DNA of 28,745 bases. Source: DASUMP01 sp036277635. GTDB lineage: Bacteria; Actinomycetota; Acidimicrobiia; IMCC26256; PALSA-610. Numbering within the stretch: the stretch's first letter is position 1; every line of letters starts with the position of its first letter. The stretch spans positions 1 through 28,745 of the forward strand of contig DASUMP010000221.1 of NCBI GenBank assembly GCA_036277635.1, read 5' to 3'. Below the pieces are notes generated by a model, which saw nothing but the letters and a program-made list of their open reading frames with translations, searched no databases and was not told the origin of the DNA. Shown in pieces: positions 14,953 to 22,134 of this stretch. The position numbers were made by a program, and so were the translations under genes.

Positions 14953-16334
14953 CGCGCGAGCTGCGTCGACGCCGTGTGCAGCAACGCGCGCGTGTCGACG
15001 CCGCGCTCGGAGGCGGGCACGACGTACGCGACGACGGTCTCGCCCGTACGCGGGTGCGGCTCGCCGACGACCGCGGCGTCGGCGACGTCGGGATCCGCGA
15101 GCAGCACCTCTTCGACTTCGCCGGGGTGCACGTTGAACCCCGACACGATGATGACGTCCTTCGCACGCCCCACGAGGGTGAGCCAGCCGTCGTCGTCGGC
15201 GACCGCGACGTCGCCCGTGCGCAACCATCCGTCGGCGGTGAGGACGCGCTCGGTCGCGAGCTCGTCCTCCCAGTAGCCGGCGAAGACGTTGGGCCCCTTG
15301 ACCCAGAGCTCACCGGGGTCGCCGGTCAGCACGTCGGCGCCGTCGACGTCGACGAGCCGCACCTCGACGCCGGGCAGCGGCGGACCGATCGAGCCGGGCC
15401 GGACGTCGCCGAGACCCGCCGTCGTCACCACCGGTGACGCCTCGGTCAACCCGTAACCGTCTTCCACGGTGATGCCGAACCGCGCGCTCGCGGCGCGCGC
15501 CACCTCGGGGTCGAGTGCCGCCGCGCCCGAGACGGCCCGCCGCACCGACGCGAACGCATCGGGGGGCGCGTCGGCCGGGGAGAGATCGGTCCACGCCGCG
15601 TAGATCGCCGGGACCGCGGGGACGACGGTCACGCCGTCGGACGCGATGCGACGCAACGTGTCGCGCGGGTGGAAGTGCTCGACCATCGACACGCACGCGC
15701 CGGCGAACAGCGCGAGGCCGAGCACCACGTTCAACCCGTACACGTGGAACAACGGCAGCACCCCGAGCACGACGTCGTCGGCACGCAGCGCGAGACCAGG
15801 GTGACGCTGCACCTGCTCGAGGTTCGCGAGCAGACACCCGTGCGTGAGCATCGCGGCCTTCGGCGCGCCCGCGGTCCCCGCGGTGAAGAGCAACGCCGCG
15901 AGGTCGTCGGTCGCGCGCGAGACCGGCGTCAACGTGCCGGGCGCGTCGAGGGAGTCGGGCGTGATCACGTCGACCGTCGCGTCGATCGTCGCGGCGGCGA
16001 CCGCTGCACGCGCGTGCGCGACGTACGCCTCCGAGCACAGCACCCGGGCGGGACGGGTGACGTCGAGCTCGCGAGCGAGCTCGGGCACCGGCGCCGCCGG
16101 GTTGAGCGGCACGGCCACAGCGCCGGCGGCGAGCGTCGCGAGATACGCGACGACGAACGCGGGCTCGTTGCCGGCAACGATCGCGACGCGCGTACCGGGG
16201 TCGGTCAGGCGCGCCGCCAGCGCCGCCGTGGCCGCGGCCAGCTCGCCGTGGGTGATCGGTCCGGAGGCGGCGAGCACGGCCGGCGCGCCGGGATCGCGAG
16301 CCGCCGACGCGAGGAGGGCGGCAGCGAGGTTCAC
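14841..16334 (-). CDS. AMP-dependent acyl-CoA synthetase/ligase
   Basis: This is a 497-aa ANL-superfamily enzyme that activates a carboxylic acid to an acyl-adenylate and then usually a CoA thioester. Motifs in order: the P-loop-like FTAGTAGAPKAAMLTHG (150–166), GYGLTEASP (293–301), TGDVAVADDDGWLTLVGRAKD (373–393) and the hinge/A8 region SGFNVHPGEVEE (398–409). The catalytic lysine is Lys481 in NFAGKLVRR. The acid substrate cannot be predicted; medium- or long-chain fatty acids are likely. GTG 16334 is chosen because homologous sequence begins here and TACGAT ends 8 nt upstream, implying a leaderless transcript. The frame stays open far upstream, but that part looks non-coding. Confidence 0.93.
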   Translation of the reverse strand: MNLAAALLASAARDPGAPAVLAASGPITHGELAAATAALAARLTDPGTRVAIVAGNEPAFVVAYLATLAAGAVAVPLNPAAPVPELARELDVTRPARVLCSEAYVAHARAAVAAATIDATVDVITPDSLDAPGTLTPVSRATDDLAALLFTAGTAGAPKAAMLTHGCLLANLEQVQRHPGLALRADDVVLGVLPLFHVYGLNVVLGLALFAGACVSMVEHFHPRDTLRRIASDGVTVVPAVPAIYAAWTDLSPADAPPDAFASVRRAVSGAAALDPEVARAASARFGITVEDGYGLTEASPVVTTAGLGDVRPGSIGPPLPGVEVRLVDVDGADVLTGDPGELWVKGPNVFAGYWEDELATERVLTADGWLRTGDVAVADDDGWLTLVGRAKDVIIVSGFNVHPGEVEEVLLADPDVADAAVVGEPHPRTGETVVAYVVPASERGVDTRALLHTASTQLARYKLPSRVEVVASLPRNFAGKLVRRALAPDVATEKPA

Positions 16335-16342
16335 GGCCGCGG

Positions 16343-16348
16343 ATCGTA
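16343..16348 (-). promoter_or_regulatory. Candidate leaderless -10 box of the acyl-CoA ligase gene
   Basis: TACGAT on the minus strand ends 8 nt before GTG 16334. No Shine-Dalgarno is visible. Confidence 0.4.
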
Positions 16349-16404
16349 TCGGCGGCGCCGGCGACGAGCGCTCCCCGGGAGGAGGTGCGTTCCTCACTCG
16401 AAAT

Positions 16405-16421
16405 TGCCACGCTCCGTGGCA
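16405..16421. repeat. Palindromic motif, copy 1
   Basis: TGCCACG-CTC-CGTGGCA is a perfect 7-bp inverted repeat with a 3-nt centre, 71 nt upstream of the ligase start. The core CACGCTCCGTGG recurs at 16725–16736 in the same orientation. Confidence 0.55.
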
Positions 16422-16721
16422 TTCCGGCTCAAGTCGGGCCCCTGGCGCGCCGTAATCCCTGTCAGCGCAGGGCGAGCGGTGCGGGCCACCTGGGGTGCGG
16501 AGGAACCCACGGTCCAGCCGACGACCCGGCGAACCGATCCGGGGTTCCGGTCCGCGGGTTCGGGCGTCGTGACCATCGAGGCCATCCGGCTCCGGTGGAC
16601 CACGAGTAGCCTCCCAGCCCGCCCCAGAAACGTCCGCTCTCGCGGCCGGGACCCCGATTTCGACCGGACGCCCCGGACGCGCCCCCTGCGGCGCGACGGG
16701 GCGCTTCCGCGTGCGTCCGGA

Positions 16722-16738
16722 GATCACGCTCCGTGGTC
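16722..16738. repeat. Palindromic motif, copy 2
   Basis: GATCACG-CTC-CGTGGTC shares the 12-bp core CACGCTCCGTGG with copy 1 and pairs over 7 bp with one G·T. It overlaps the stop codon of the 30-aa ORF, so it could act as a 3' hairpin for that transcript. Confidence 0.5.
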
Positions 16739-16829
16739 AGGGGCCGAGACGCAACACGAACTGCGCGGTCGCAGCACCGAGGATCAGCAGCAGCAGCGCC
16801 ACGATCACGAGGCTCGTCCCCCACCTCAT
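16737..16829 (-). CDS. 30-aa single-helix membrane protein coupled to the SAM hydrolase-family gene
   Basis: The short frame starts with MRWGTSLVIV and ends with LRLGP, and is almost entirely one hydrophobic helix (residues ~5–25). Its ATG (16827–16829) overlaps the TGA of the upstream gene as ATGA, a strong sign of translational coupling. The sequence shows a start RW, a run of Leu/Ile/Val and a short polar end, as in small membrane regulators or subunits. There is no independent homology evidence; the reading rests on the overlap and on hydrophobicity. Confidence 0.55.
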   Translation of the reverse strand: MRWGTSLVIVALLLLILGAATAQFVLRLGP

Positions 16830-17722
16830 GCGCTGGGCTCCGCACGGCCGAACCGCACCGGCTGGGCGCCGTCGCCCGCGGCGCCGGTGAACGCGGTCGC
16901 GCCCGGCGGCACGACCGTGACGACCGCACCCGAACGGATCCCGAGCTCGTCGGCGGCAGAGCGGCGATCGAGCGCGAGCGACGCGAGCCCGTAGGAGTCG
17001 ACGAGGAACGCGAGCTCTGACGGCCGGGCGTCGGCGTAGGCACGCACCCAGCGCGCCCGGCGGATCGCATCGCCGACCCTGATCTCGAAGGTCGTGCCCT
17101 CGCCGCATCCCCCGGCGCGCAGCTCGTCGGGGTCGAGGTTCAGCTGGCAGTTGCCGAACCGGTCGACCCAGAGCACGTCGCAGCGCCACGCGCCGTCGTG
17201 GGCTTCGGGCACCGGGAGGATTCCCGGCTGCAGCGCCGCCGGATCGACGCGATCGCCGAGCTCGCCGATCGCGACGCCGTTCGCGAGGTGCGCCGCCGCC
17301 GGCGCCATCACGTCGCGACCGGCGAAGGTGGGGCCGGGCGCCGCCAGCTGGTACGCCGGATTCGTCAGACCGACCACCTGCAACGGCCCGCCGAGCATCG
17401 CGACCGCCGGCGTCAGGAGCCCGTTGTCGGGGCCGACCAGGACGCCGCCGGCGACTTCGACCGCCACGCACATCCGATCCGTCGCAACGCCCGGATCGAC
17501 CACGGCGAGCACGATGCCCTCGGGGAGGTACTGCACGGCGCGGACCAGGGCGAGCGCCCCGGCGCGCACGTCGAAGGGCGCGATGTCGTGGGTGATGTCG
17601 ACGACCCGGAGATGCGGGGCCAGATCGACCATGACCGCGTGGCACACGCCGACGAACTCGTCGGTGCGGCCGTAGTCGGAGAGGAAGGAGACGAAGCGAT
17701 GACGCTCGGGCACAGGGGTCAC
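16826..17722 (-). CDS. DUF62 S-adenosyl-L-methionine hydrolase (adenosine-forming) family protein
   Basis: This 298-aa protein belongs to the SAM hydroxide adenosyltransferase family, which also includes the fluorinase and chlorinase. N-terminal landmarks are FLSDYGRTDEFVGVCHAVM (13–31), DITHDIAPFDVRAGA (42–56), VVDPGVATDR (74–83), VGPDNGLL (96–103) and TFAGRDVMAPAAAHLANGV (132–150). The C-terminal beta-barrel domain contains DRFGNCQLN (187–195). Family hydrolases use an Asp/Arg/His set to activate water. Asp77 and Arg83 fit, but the motif I remember as TFHGRD reads TFAGRD, so the histidine appears to be Ala134. The start is GTG 17722 or GTG 17713. The 30-aa membrane ORF overlaps its stop. 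Confidence 0.9.
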   Translation of the reverse strand: MTPVPERHRFVSFLSDYGRTDEFVGVCHAVMVDLAPHLRVVDITHDIAPFDVRAGALALVRAVQYLPEGIVLAVVDPGVATDRMCVAVEVAGGVLVGPDNGLLTPAVAMLGGPLQVVGLTNPAYQLAAPGPTFAGRDVMAPAAAHLANGVAIGELGDRVDPAALQPGILPVPEAHDGAWRCDVLWVDRFGNCQLNLDPDELRAGGCGEGTTFEIRVGDAIRRARWVRAYADARPSELAFLVDSYGLASLALDRRSAADELGIRSGAVVTVVPPGATAFTGAAGDGAQPVRFGRAEPSA

Positions 17723-17804
17723 GCGTTCCGGTCGCGGCGGTGCGACACGCACCGAACGGCCGCGACGGTACCGGCCGGGTGCCGACCGCGGCGGGCCGAG
17801 GGCG

Positions 17805-17999
17805 TCAGCCGGTCTGGGTGTAGCGCGACTGCAGGTAGCCGTCGACGTCGAGCTCGGAGACCCGGAACGATCGACCCACCCGAACGGCCGGCAGCTCACC
17901 GGACTTGATCAGGCGATACACCGTCATCGACGACACCCGCATCAAGTCCGCGACTTCCTGCACCGTCAGGAAACGCGCCTTGCTCAGCCCCTCTGCCAC
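17805..17999 (-). CDS. Excisionase-family (MerR-like) helix-turn-helix protein
   Basis: This is a 64-aa single-domain protein. KARFLTVQEVADLMRVSSMTVYRLIKSG contains the helix-turn-helix of the excisionase/HTH_17 family, followed by the wing motif LPAVRVGRSFRVSELDVDGYL. Proteins of this size and sequence are widespread in actinobacteria near proC (for example Rv0500A beside Rv0500 in Mycobacterium tuberculosis), and this gene is also near proC. It is a chromosomal regulator of unclear target rather than a phage excisionase: no integrase or att site is nearby. GTG 17999 is preceded by GGGAG at a suitable distance, and a promoter candidate is at 18028–18056. Confidence 0.9.
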   Translation of the reverse strand: MAEGLSKARFLTVQEVADLMRVSSMTVYRLIKSGELPAVRVGRSFRVSELDVDGYLQSRYTQTG

Positions 18000-18027
18000 A
18001 CGGTCTCCCTACTCCTCCGCGACCGTC

Positions 18028-18056
18028 ACGATACGCCCCGACACCACTGTTGTCGA
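18028..18056 (-). promoter_or_regulatory. Candidate promoter of the HTH gene
   Basis: On the minus strand, TCGACA (complement of 18051–18056) is followed after 17 nt by TATCGT (complement of 18028–18033). These match the -35 and -10 consensus at 5/6 and 4/6. The leader to GTG 17999 would be about 20 nt and contains the GGGAG ribosome-binding site. Confidence 0.5.
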
Positions 18057-18091
18057 GCGTGATCGTTGGGCGCCCTTGATGCTGAGGTGGG

Positions 18092-18937
18092 TCAGGTGGG
18101 TTGGTGTGCCAGAGCGGGTGCGCCGTGGTCGTCGGAGGCAGCCGTCGACGCGAGTGCCTCGAGGTGCTCGAGCAACGGCTCGTACGCCGCCGGCGGGCCG
18201 GTCGGGTCGACCGGGACGACGGTGACGGCGCCGGACCGTCGAGCGGCGACCGCGAGGGCGGCGTCCTCGAGTCCGACGGTGGCGACGACCGGGAGCCCCG
18301 CGGCGGTCGCGGCGAGCGCGAACGGCCCGTCGGCCACGACCAGATCGGGGCGCGGCACGGAGAACAGCAGCTCGTCGGCCGCGGCCGGGTCGGCAGTGGC
18401 GAGGAGGCTCTCGCCGTCGGTGACACACGCGACCCCGTCGACCCAGCGCAGCCGCCGGCCGCGGCGACCGTCGAGCACGAGCTCGGGCGAGTCGTCGAGC
18501 ACGACGCGGTGGGCACCGGAGCGGGCCCCGAACGACGCGAGCGCGCGCTGGAGCCCGAGCAGCGACGCCGGCCGCGCCGTCGCGGCGACGACCGACCCGC
18601 CGCGGGCGCCCACCGCGGCCAGGGCTGCTGCCGCGTCGCCGGCGCCGCGCAGGGTCGCGGCGACGTCGATCTCCGGACGGACCGCCGACGCGCCGAACGT
18701 GGCGCGCACGGCCACCACGACCTCGTCGTCGGTGACCCCGGCGAACGCGGGGATCCCGCGCAACGCGATCGCGTCGCCGGCAACGATGCGCGCCAGCAGG
18801 CTCCGGAACTCTTTGGCGCCGACCGCGGTGGCGCGTCCGCTCACCCGCGCGCGACTGAGCCGCTCCTCGATCGACGCGCCGCGCACCGCGACGGGTCGAG
18901 GTGCGTCGAGTCGCGGTGGCCGGCGGCTCGGGCTCAC
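18092..18937 (-). CDS. Uncharacterised protein coupled to proC
   Basis: This is a 281-aa protein without clear signal peptide or membrane helix. The first ~70 residues are basic (RGASIEERLSRARVSG). A Rossmann-like alternation follows: VVAATARPASLLGLQRALASFGA near 125, RPDLVVADGPFALAATAAGLPVVATVGLEDAAL near 205 and a C-terminal PPAAYEPLLEHLEAL. From memory this order resembles actinobacterial proteins annotated only as 'phosphatase' that sit next to proC (a Pro-Asp-Leu-Val-Val-Ala-Asp motif and a C-terminal Tyr-x-Pro-Leu-helix), but no catalytic residues can be named. The GTG start overlaps the proC stop (GTGA, 18934–18937), so co-expression with proC is likely. Confidence 0.8.
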   Translation of the reverse strand: MSPSRRPPRLDAPRPVAVRGASIEERLSRARVSGRATAVGAKEFRSLLARIVAGDAIALRGIPAFAGVTDDEVVVAVRATFGASAVRPEIDVAATLRGAGDAAAALAAVGARGGSVVAATARPASLLGLQRALASFGARSGAHRVVLDDSPELVLDGRRGRRLRWVDGVACVTDGESLLATADPAAADELLFSVPRPDLVVADGPFALAATAAGLPVVATVGLEDAALAVAARRSGAVTVVPVDPTGPPAAYEPLLEHLEALASTAASDDHGAPALAHQPT

Positions 18938-19740
18938 GTGGAGCGTCCGAGCTCCGCGGACCGCTGCGTCGCGGCCGTGACCGCGTCGAGGAACGCGGCT
19001 CGTACGCCCGCGGTCTCGAGCACGCGCAGCGCGGCAGCAGTGGTACCGCCGGGAGACGTGACCGCGGCGCGCAGCGCCGACGGTCCGTCGGTGCCGTCGG
19101 CGAGCAGTGCGGCCGACCCGACCAACGTCTGGACGACGAGCTGCTCGGCGACGTCGCGCGTGAGGCCCACCAGCACGCCGGCTTCGACCAGCGCTTCGGC
19201 GACGAGGAACACGTAGGCGGGCCCCGACCCCGAGAGTCCGGTGACCGCGTCGAGTGCCGCTTCGTCGACCCGCACGACCGTGCCGACCGCCCCGAGGATC
19301 TGCTCGGCGAGCGCGAGGTGCGCGTCGGTGGCCAGCGAACCCGCCGCGATCGCCGAGACGCCGGCGCGCACGACCGCGGGCGTGTTGGGCATCGCGCGCA
19401 CGACGGGACGCCCGGGCGCGGCGGCTTCGATCGTGCCGATCGTGACACCCGCCGCGATCGACAGCACGAGCGCACCGTCGCCCAACGCGGGTGACGCCGC
19501 CTCGAGCACCTCGGCCACGTCGGCCGGCTTCACCGCCACGATCACGACGGTCGCGTCGGCCACGGCCCAGGCCGGGCTCGGCGCGACCCGCACTCCGGCG
19601 AAGCGCCGTTCGAGGTCGTGGCGTCGACCGGCGTCGACCTCGGCGACGGTCAACGACTCGGCGTCGAACCCGGCGTCGAGGAGTCCGCCGAGCAGCGCGG
19701 CGCCCATCTTGCCGCCGCCGAGGAGCGCCACTGTGACCAT
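18934..19740 (-). CDS. proC: Pyrroline-5-carboxylate reductase
   Basis: This 268-aa enzyme performs the last step of proline biosynthesis, reducing 1-pyrroline-5-carboxylate with NAD(P)H. Its nucleotide-binding motif is VALLGGGKMGAALLGGLL (4–21), then VIVAVKP (66–72) and RAMPNTPAVVRAGVSA (115–130). The C-terminal signature runs from TGLSGSGPAYVFLVAEAL (167–184) to LRAAVTSPGGTTAAAL (223–238). Length and order are normal. ATG 19740 has no Shine-Dalgarno; TACCCT ends 6 nt upstream on the minus strand, suggesting a leaderless transcript. A second promoter about 170 nt further upstream may also serve it. Confidence 0.96.
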   Translation of the reverse strand: MVTVALLGGGKMGAALLGGLLDAGFDAESLTVAEVDAGRRHDLERRFAGVRVAPSPAWAVADATVVIVAVKPADVAEVLEAASPALGDGALVLSIAAGVTIGTIEAAAPGRPVVRAMPNTPAVVRAGVSAIAAGSLATDAHLALAEQILGAVGTVVRVDEAALDAVTGLSGSGPAYVFLVAEALVEAGVLVGLTRDVAEQLVVQTLVGSAALLADGTDGPSALRAAVTSPGGTTAAALRVLETAGVRAAFLDAVTAATQRSAELGRST

Positions 19741-19879
19741 GCGAGGAGGGTAATCGTCGACCCTTCGACGGCCGACGACCGATTCGCGGCGGTCGACCGA
19801 CGCGGTCGGGCCCGAGGAACCATCGGACCCACCTCGCACTTCCCCGAACGAGGCGAGCCCTCCTGCACCTCGGGCCCGA

Positions 19880-19909
19880 GTCGCACGACCGCGTGAGCGG
19901 GCGTGCGAC
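19880..19909. repeat. Strong stem-loop
   Basis: GTCGCACG (19880–19887) pairs with CGTGCGAC (19902–19909). Inside, CCGC (19889–19892) pairs with GCGG (19897–19900) around a 4-nt loop, with a single A/G mismatch between the two stems. No T-run follows on either strand, so it is not a classical intrinsic terminator. Confidence 0.55.
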
Positions 19910-19913
19910 CGTC

Positions 19914-19943
19914 ACCGTAGCAAAGCCCACCCAGACACTGCAA
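19914..19943 (-). promoter_or_regulatory. Candidate distal promoter toward proC
   Basis: On the minus strand, TTGCAG (complement of 19938–19943) and TACGGT (complement of 19914–19919) are 18 nt apart. The predicted start near 19907 would make the stem-loop at 19880–19909 the extreme 5' end of a ~167-nt leader. Confidence 0.35.
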
Positions 19944-19993
19944 GATGCATCAGTCACACCTTCAGACGGTGAGACGCGCGCCACCCGGCGCGT

Positions 19994-20455
19994 TCAGCCG
20001 CGGGCGAACGCCAAGCGCACCGCGTGCGGGAACGTCCGCTCGACCATCTCGTAGAGCACGCCGATGATGCGGTCGAGCTCGGCGTCGTCGAGGTGCTCGA
20101 GCAGCGTGCGCCCGACGAGGTAGATGTCGCCGTCGGGACCGACCGAGAAGTGCGCGCCGTAGCTCGCGTGGTTGTGCGCGAGCAGGTAGCGGTACACCGC
20201 CTCGTGCTGCTGGTGGGGATCGGGGAGGTAGTACAGCTCGTAGTGCAAGCTGCGCTGGTGGAGATCGAAGTAGATCGTCGCCGCGTCGCGCGCGTCGCAA
20301 CCGAAGCGCACGTACCACCGCGGGATCGAACCGTCGTACTCGACCGCCTGCACCCACGGCTGCGCGGCGACCGGGCCTTCGAGGTGCGCCGCGATCATCG
20401 CGTGCTGGCGCGCCACGAACGCGGGATCAGGTGCGCGCGACGCGTCCTCGTTCAT
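19994..20455 (-). CDS. YbjN-domain protein
   Basis: This is a 153-aa soluble acidic protein of the YbjN family, whose fold resembles type III secretion chaperones and whose molecular role is unclear. Conserved features include a central WYVRFGCDARDAATIYFDLHQRSLHYELYYLP-type core (about residues 47–78) and FSVGPDGDIYLVGRTLLEHLDDAELDRIIGVLYE (103–136). Its ATG overlaps the mshA stop as ATGA (20452–20455). The same mshA–YbjN pair is known in mycobacteria (Rv0486–Rv0487), so a link to mycothiol or to MshA folding is plausible but unproven. Confidence 0.88.
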   Translation of the reverse strand: MNEDASRAPDPAFVARQHAMIAAHLEGPVAAQPWVQAVEYDGSIPRWYVRFGCDARDAATIYFDLHQRSLHYELYYLPDPHQQHEAVYRYLLAHNHASYGAHFSVGPDGDIYLVGRTLLEHLDDAELDRIIGVLYEMVERTFPHAVRLAFARG

Positions 20456-21669
20456 TCACACGAGACGGGTTCGCGCACGGTGAGGTCGGTGTAGAGGCGC
20501 CGCAACCGACCCGCGGTGGTGCTCCACGAGAATCGCTGCGAGCGGGCGGCGGCCGTCGCACCCATGGTCGCGGCGAGGTCGGCGTCGGCGAGCAGCGCCG
20601 CGACGGGACCCGCGAAGTCGTGGGGCTCGCGCCCCTCGACCAGAAAGCCCGTGCGCCCGTCGTCGACCAGGGAGCGGAGCCCGCCCACCGCCGCGGCGAC
20701 CACCGGCGTGCCACATGCCGCGGCCTCGAGCGCGACGAGTCCGAACGACTCCGTGCGCGAAGGAACGATGCAGACGTCGGCGGCTCGGTAGTAGTCGGCG
20801 AGTCGGCGGTGCGGCTGCGGCGCGACGAAGCGGACGCGATCGGCGACTCCGAGCTCGCCGGCGAGCCGGTGCAACGAGCGCAGCTCGTGCGGACCATCGG
20901 GCCCACTCGGCCCGCCGACGACGAGGAGGTTGGTGTCGGGAGGGAGCGCCGCGAGCGCGCGCACCGCGAGGTCGGCGCCCTTGAGCGGTTGGATGCGTCC
21001 GGCGAACAGCAGCACGCGCCCGTCGAGTCCGAGCGCGGCGCGCGAACGCTCGCGGCCGTCGGGAGTGAACACCGCGTGATCGACGCCGGGCGGAACGATC
21101 TCCACGCGGGTCGTGTCGGCGCCGTAGAGCGAGCCGAGCTGGCGGCGTTCGTCGTCGGTGGACGCGAGGACGAGGTCGGCGCACGCGAGCACATCGTGTT
21201 CGACCTGCGTGCGGTGCTCGGGATCGTCGTCGATGCCCGCTTCGGCCTTCACGCGGGCGAGCGTGTGGAACGTGGCGACCAGCGGCAGGTCGAGGTGGTG
21301 CTTCAGTCGGTGCGCGACCGGGCCCGACAACCAGTAGTTGGCGTGCAACACGTCGTACGGATCGTTGCGCGCGATGAACCGCTCAGCGGCCGCGTACATC
21401 GGTTCGACGAGATCGTAGAGCTCGTGCTTCGACACCGGCGCCCTCGGGCCCGCATCGAGGTGCACGACGCGGAACCCGGGCTCGACGTCGACGACCGTCT
21501 CGCAGTGCTCGGACTCCGCACGCGTGAAGACGTCGCACGCGACACCCGCGCGGGCGAGCGCGGCCGCGAGCGCGCGCACGTAGACGTTCATGCCGCCACC
21601 GTCGCCGCGACCGGGCTGCGCGAGGGGCGAGGTGTGCAGGCTGAACACAGCGACGCGTCGGACCGACAT
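20452..21669 (-). CDS. mshA: D-inositol-3-phosphate glycosyltransferase (mycothiol synthesis)
   Basis: This is a 405-aa GT-B family 4 glycosyltransferase. MshA joins UDP-GlcNAc to 1L-myo-inositol-1-phosphate, the first step toward mycothiol. The N-terminal loop has the MshA-typical RGDGGGMNVYVRALA (21–35); a THTLA-type segment (TFHTLARVKAEAG) and EVVPPGVD-like VEIVPPGVDH follow. The donor-site region is SRTESFGLVALEAAACGTPVVA with the EX7E pair. The start is ATG 21669, where homologous sequence MSVRRVAVFSLHTSP begins; TACCAT ends 8 nt upstream, implying a leaderless start. An additional ATG nine codons upstream is less likely. Presence of mshA supports an actinobacterial host. Confidence 0.95.
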   Translation of the reverse strand: MSVRRVAVFSLHTSPLAQPGRGDGGGMNVYVRALAAALARAGVACDVFTRAESEHCETVVDVEPGFRVVHLDAGPRAPVSKHELYDLVEPMYAAAERFIARNDPYDVLHANYWLSGPVAHRLKHHLDLPLVATFHTLARVKAEAGIDDDPEHRTQVEHDVLACADLVLASTDDERRQLGSLYGADTTRVEIVPPGVDHAVFTPDGRERSRAALGLDGRVLLFAGRIQPLKGADLAVRALAALPPDTNLLVVGGPSGPDGPHELRSLHRLAGELGVADRVRFVAPQPHRRLADYYRAADVCIVPSRTESFGLVALEAAACGTPVVAAAVGGLRSLVDDGRTGFLVEGREPHDFAGPVAALLADADLAATMGATAAARSQRFSWSTTAGRLRRLYTDLTVREPVSCE

Positions 21670-21744
21670 CGCTGCGGATGGTACCCAAGGGCTCACGCGA
21701 GCAGCCGAGCCGACCAGGGAATATCGACGCAGTTGGGCGGGTTG

Positions 21745-22134
21745 TCAGCCCGCTTCGCGAGCCGCCTGTGCCGCGAGCTCGGTCACACGCTCCGCCTGGA
21801 ACGATCGGTAGATGTCGACGAGCGCGCGCTTGTGTCGTTCGGAGATCGTGGCGTCGTGCTCGATCTCGGCCACGAGGTCGGTCGCCTCGGCCCGTTCGTC
21901 GAGGATGCCGGCTCGCACGTAGAGCGTCTCGGCCGAGATCCGCAGTCCCTTCGCGATCGACTGCAAGATCTCGGCGGACGGCTTGCGCAGCCCGCGCTCG
22001 ATCTGGCTGAGGTACGGGTTGGAGATCCCCGCGAGCTCACTGAGCTTGCGCAACGACAGGCGCGCGGTCCGGCGTTGGTCGCGGATGAACGCGCCCAGGT
22101 CGCGCAAGCGCGTCTCGAGCCCGTCGGTGCTCAT
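21745..22134 (-). CDS. Xre-type helix-turn-helix regulator (Rv0474-like)
   Basis: This 129-aa protein has an N-terminal Cro/C1-type HTH: LGAFIRDQRRTARLSLRKLSELAG (13–36), then ISNPYLSQIERGLRKPSAEIL (37–57). A helical C-terminal segment of ~55 residues ends in a coiled-coil-like tail, perhaps for dimerisation. The sequence resembles a conserved actinobacterial family that includes Rv0474. Its ATG overlaps the stop of the RsiG-like gene (ATGA, 22131–22134), so the two are translationally coupled and probably act together. mshA starts 75 nt downstream. DNA targets are unknown. Confidence 0.9.
   Translation of the reverse strand: MSTDGLETRLRDLGAFIRDQRRTARLSLRKLSELAGISNPYLSQIERGLRKPSAEILQSIAKGLRISAETLYVRAGILDERAEATDLVAEIEHDATISERHKRALVDIYRSFQAERVTELAAQAAREAG

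Larger units (their letters stand above)
16335..16736. other. 402-bp stretch without a recognisable gene
   Basis: This lies between the acyl-CoA ligase start and the 30-aa ORF stop. It contains the -10 box of the ligase gene (16343–16348, minus strand), a perfect 7-bp palindromic hairpin at 16405–16421, and a second palindrome sharing a 12-bp core that begins at 16722. A CCCTG/CAGGG stem is also present at 16457–16472. Frames that remain open here have no start signal or recognisable protein, and I see no RNA gene. Confidence 0.5.
19741..19993. other. 253-bp intergenic segment with strong inverted repeats
   Basis: This lies between the YbjN-domain gene and proC, both on the minus strand. It holds the proC leaderless -10 box (19747–19752) and a hairpin at 19880–19909 made of an 8-bp and a 4-bp stem. 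Two copies of the self-complementary TCGGGCCCGAG occur at 19806–19816 and 19870–19880. A promoter candidate on the minus strand is TTGCAG (19938–19943), 18 nt, TACGGT (19914–19919). I see no protein-coding evidence and no known riboswitch or RNA. Confidence 0.45.

Noticed and set aside
16335..16736. Upstream extension of the acyl-CoA ligase frame to about 628 residues.
   Set aside because: The extension has no family homology, is Pro/Gly/Arg-rich, and a leaderless start at GTG 16334 sits exactly where the conserved domain begins.
16405..16738. The two palindromes read as ends of a small transposable element.
   Set aside because: The copies are in the same orientation, no longer terminal inverted repeat extends from them, and no target duplication is visible.
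17805..17999. The excisionase-type HTH gene read as part of an integrated element.
   Set aside because: No integrase, tRNA or att repeats are present, and this family is a chromosomal neighbour of proC in other actinobacteria.
19880..19909. The strong stem-loop read as a Rho-independent terminator.
   Set aside because: No T-run follows on either strand.
19650..19943. A 97-codon minus-strand frame over the segment upstream of proC.
   Set aside because: It overlaps the proC start in another frame, lacks a ribosome-binding site, and its composition matches the stem-loop DNA rather than a protein.
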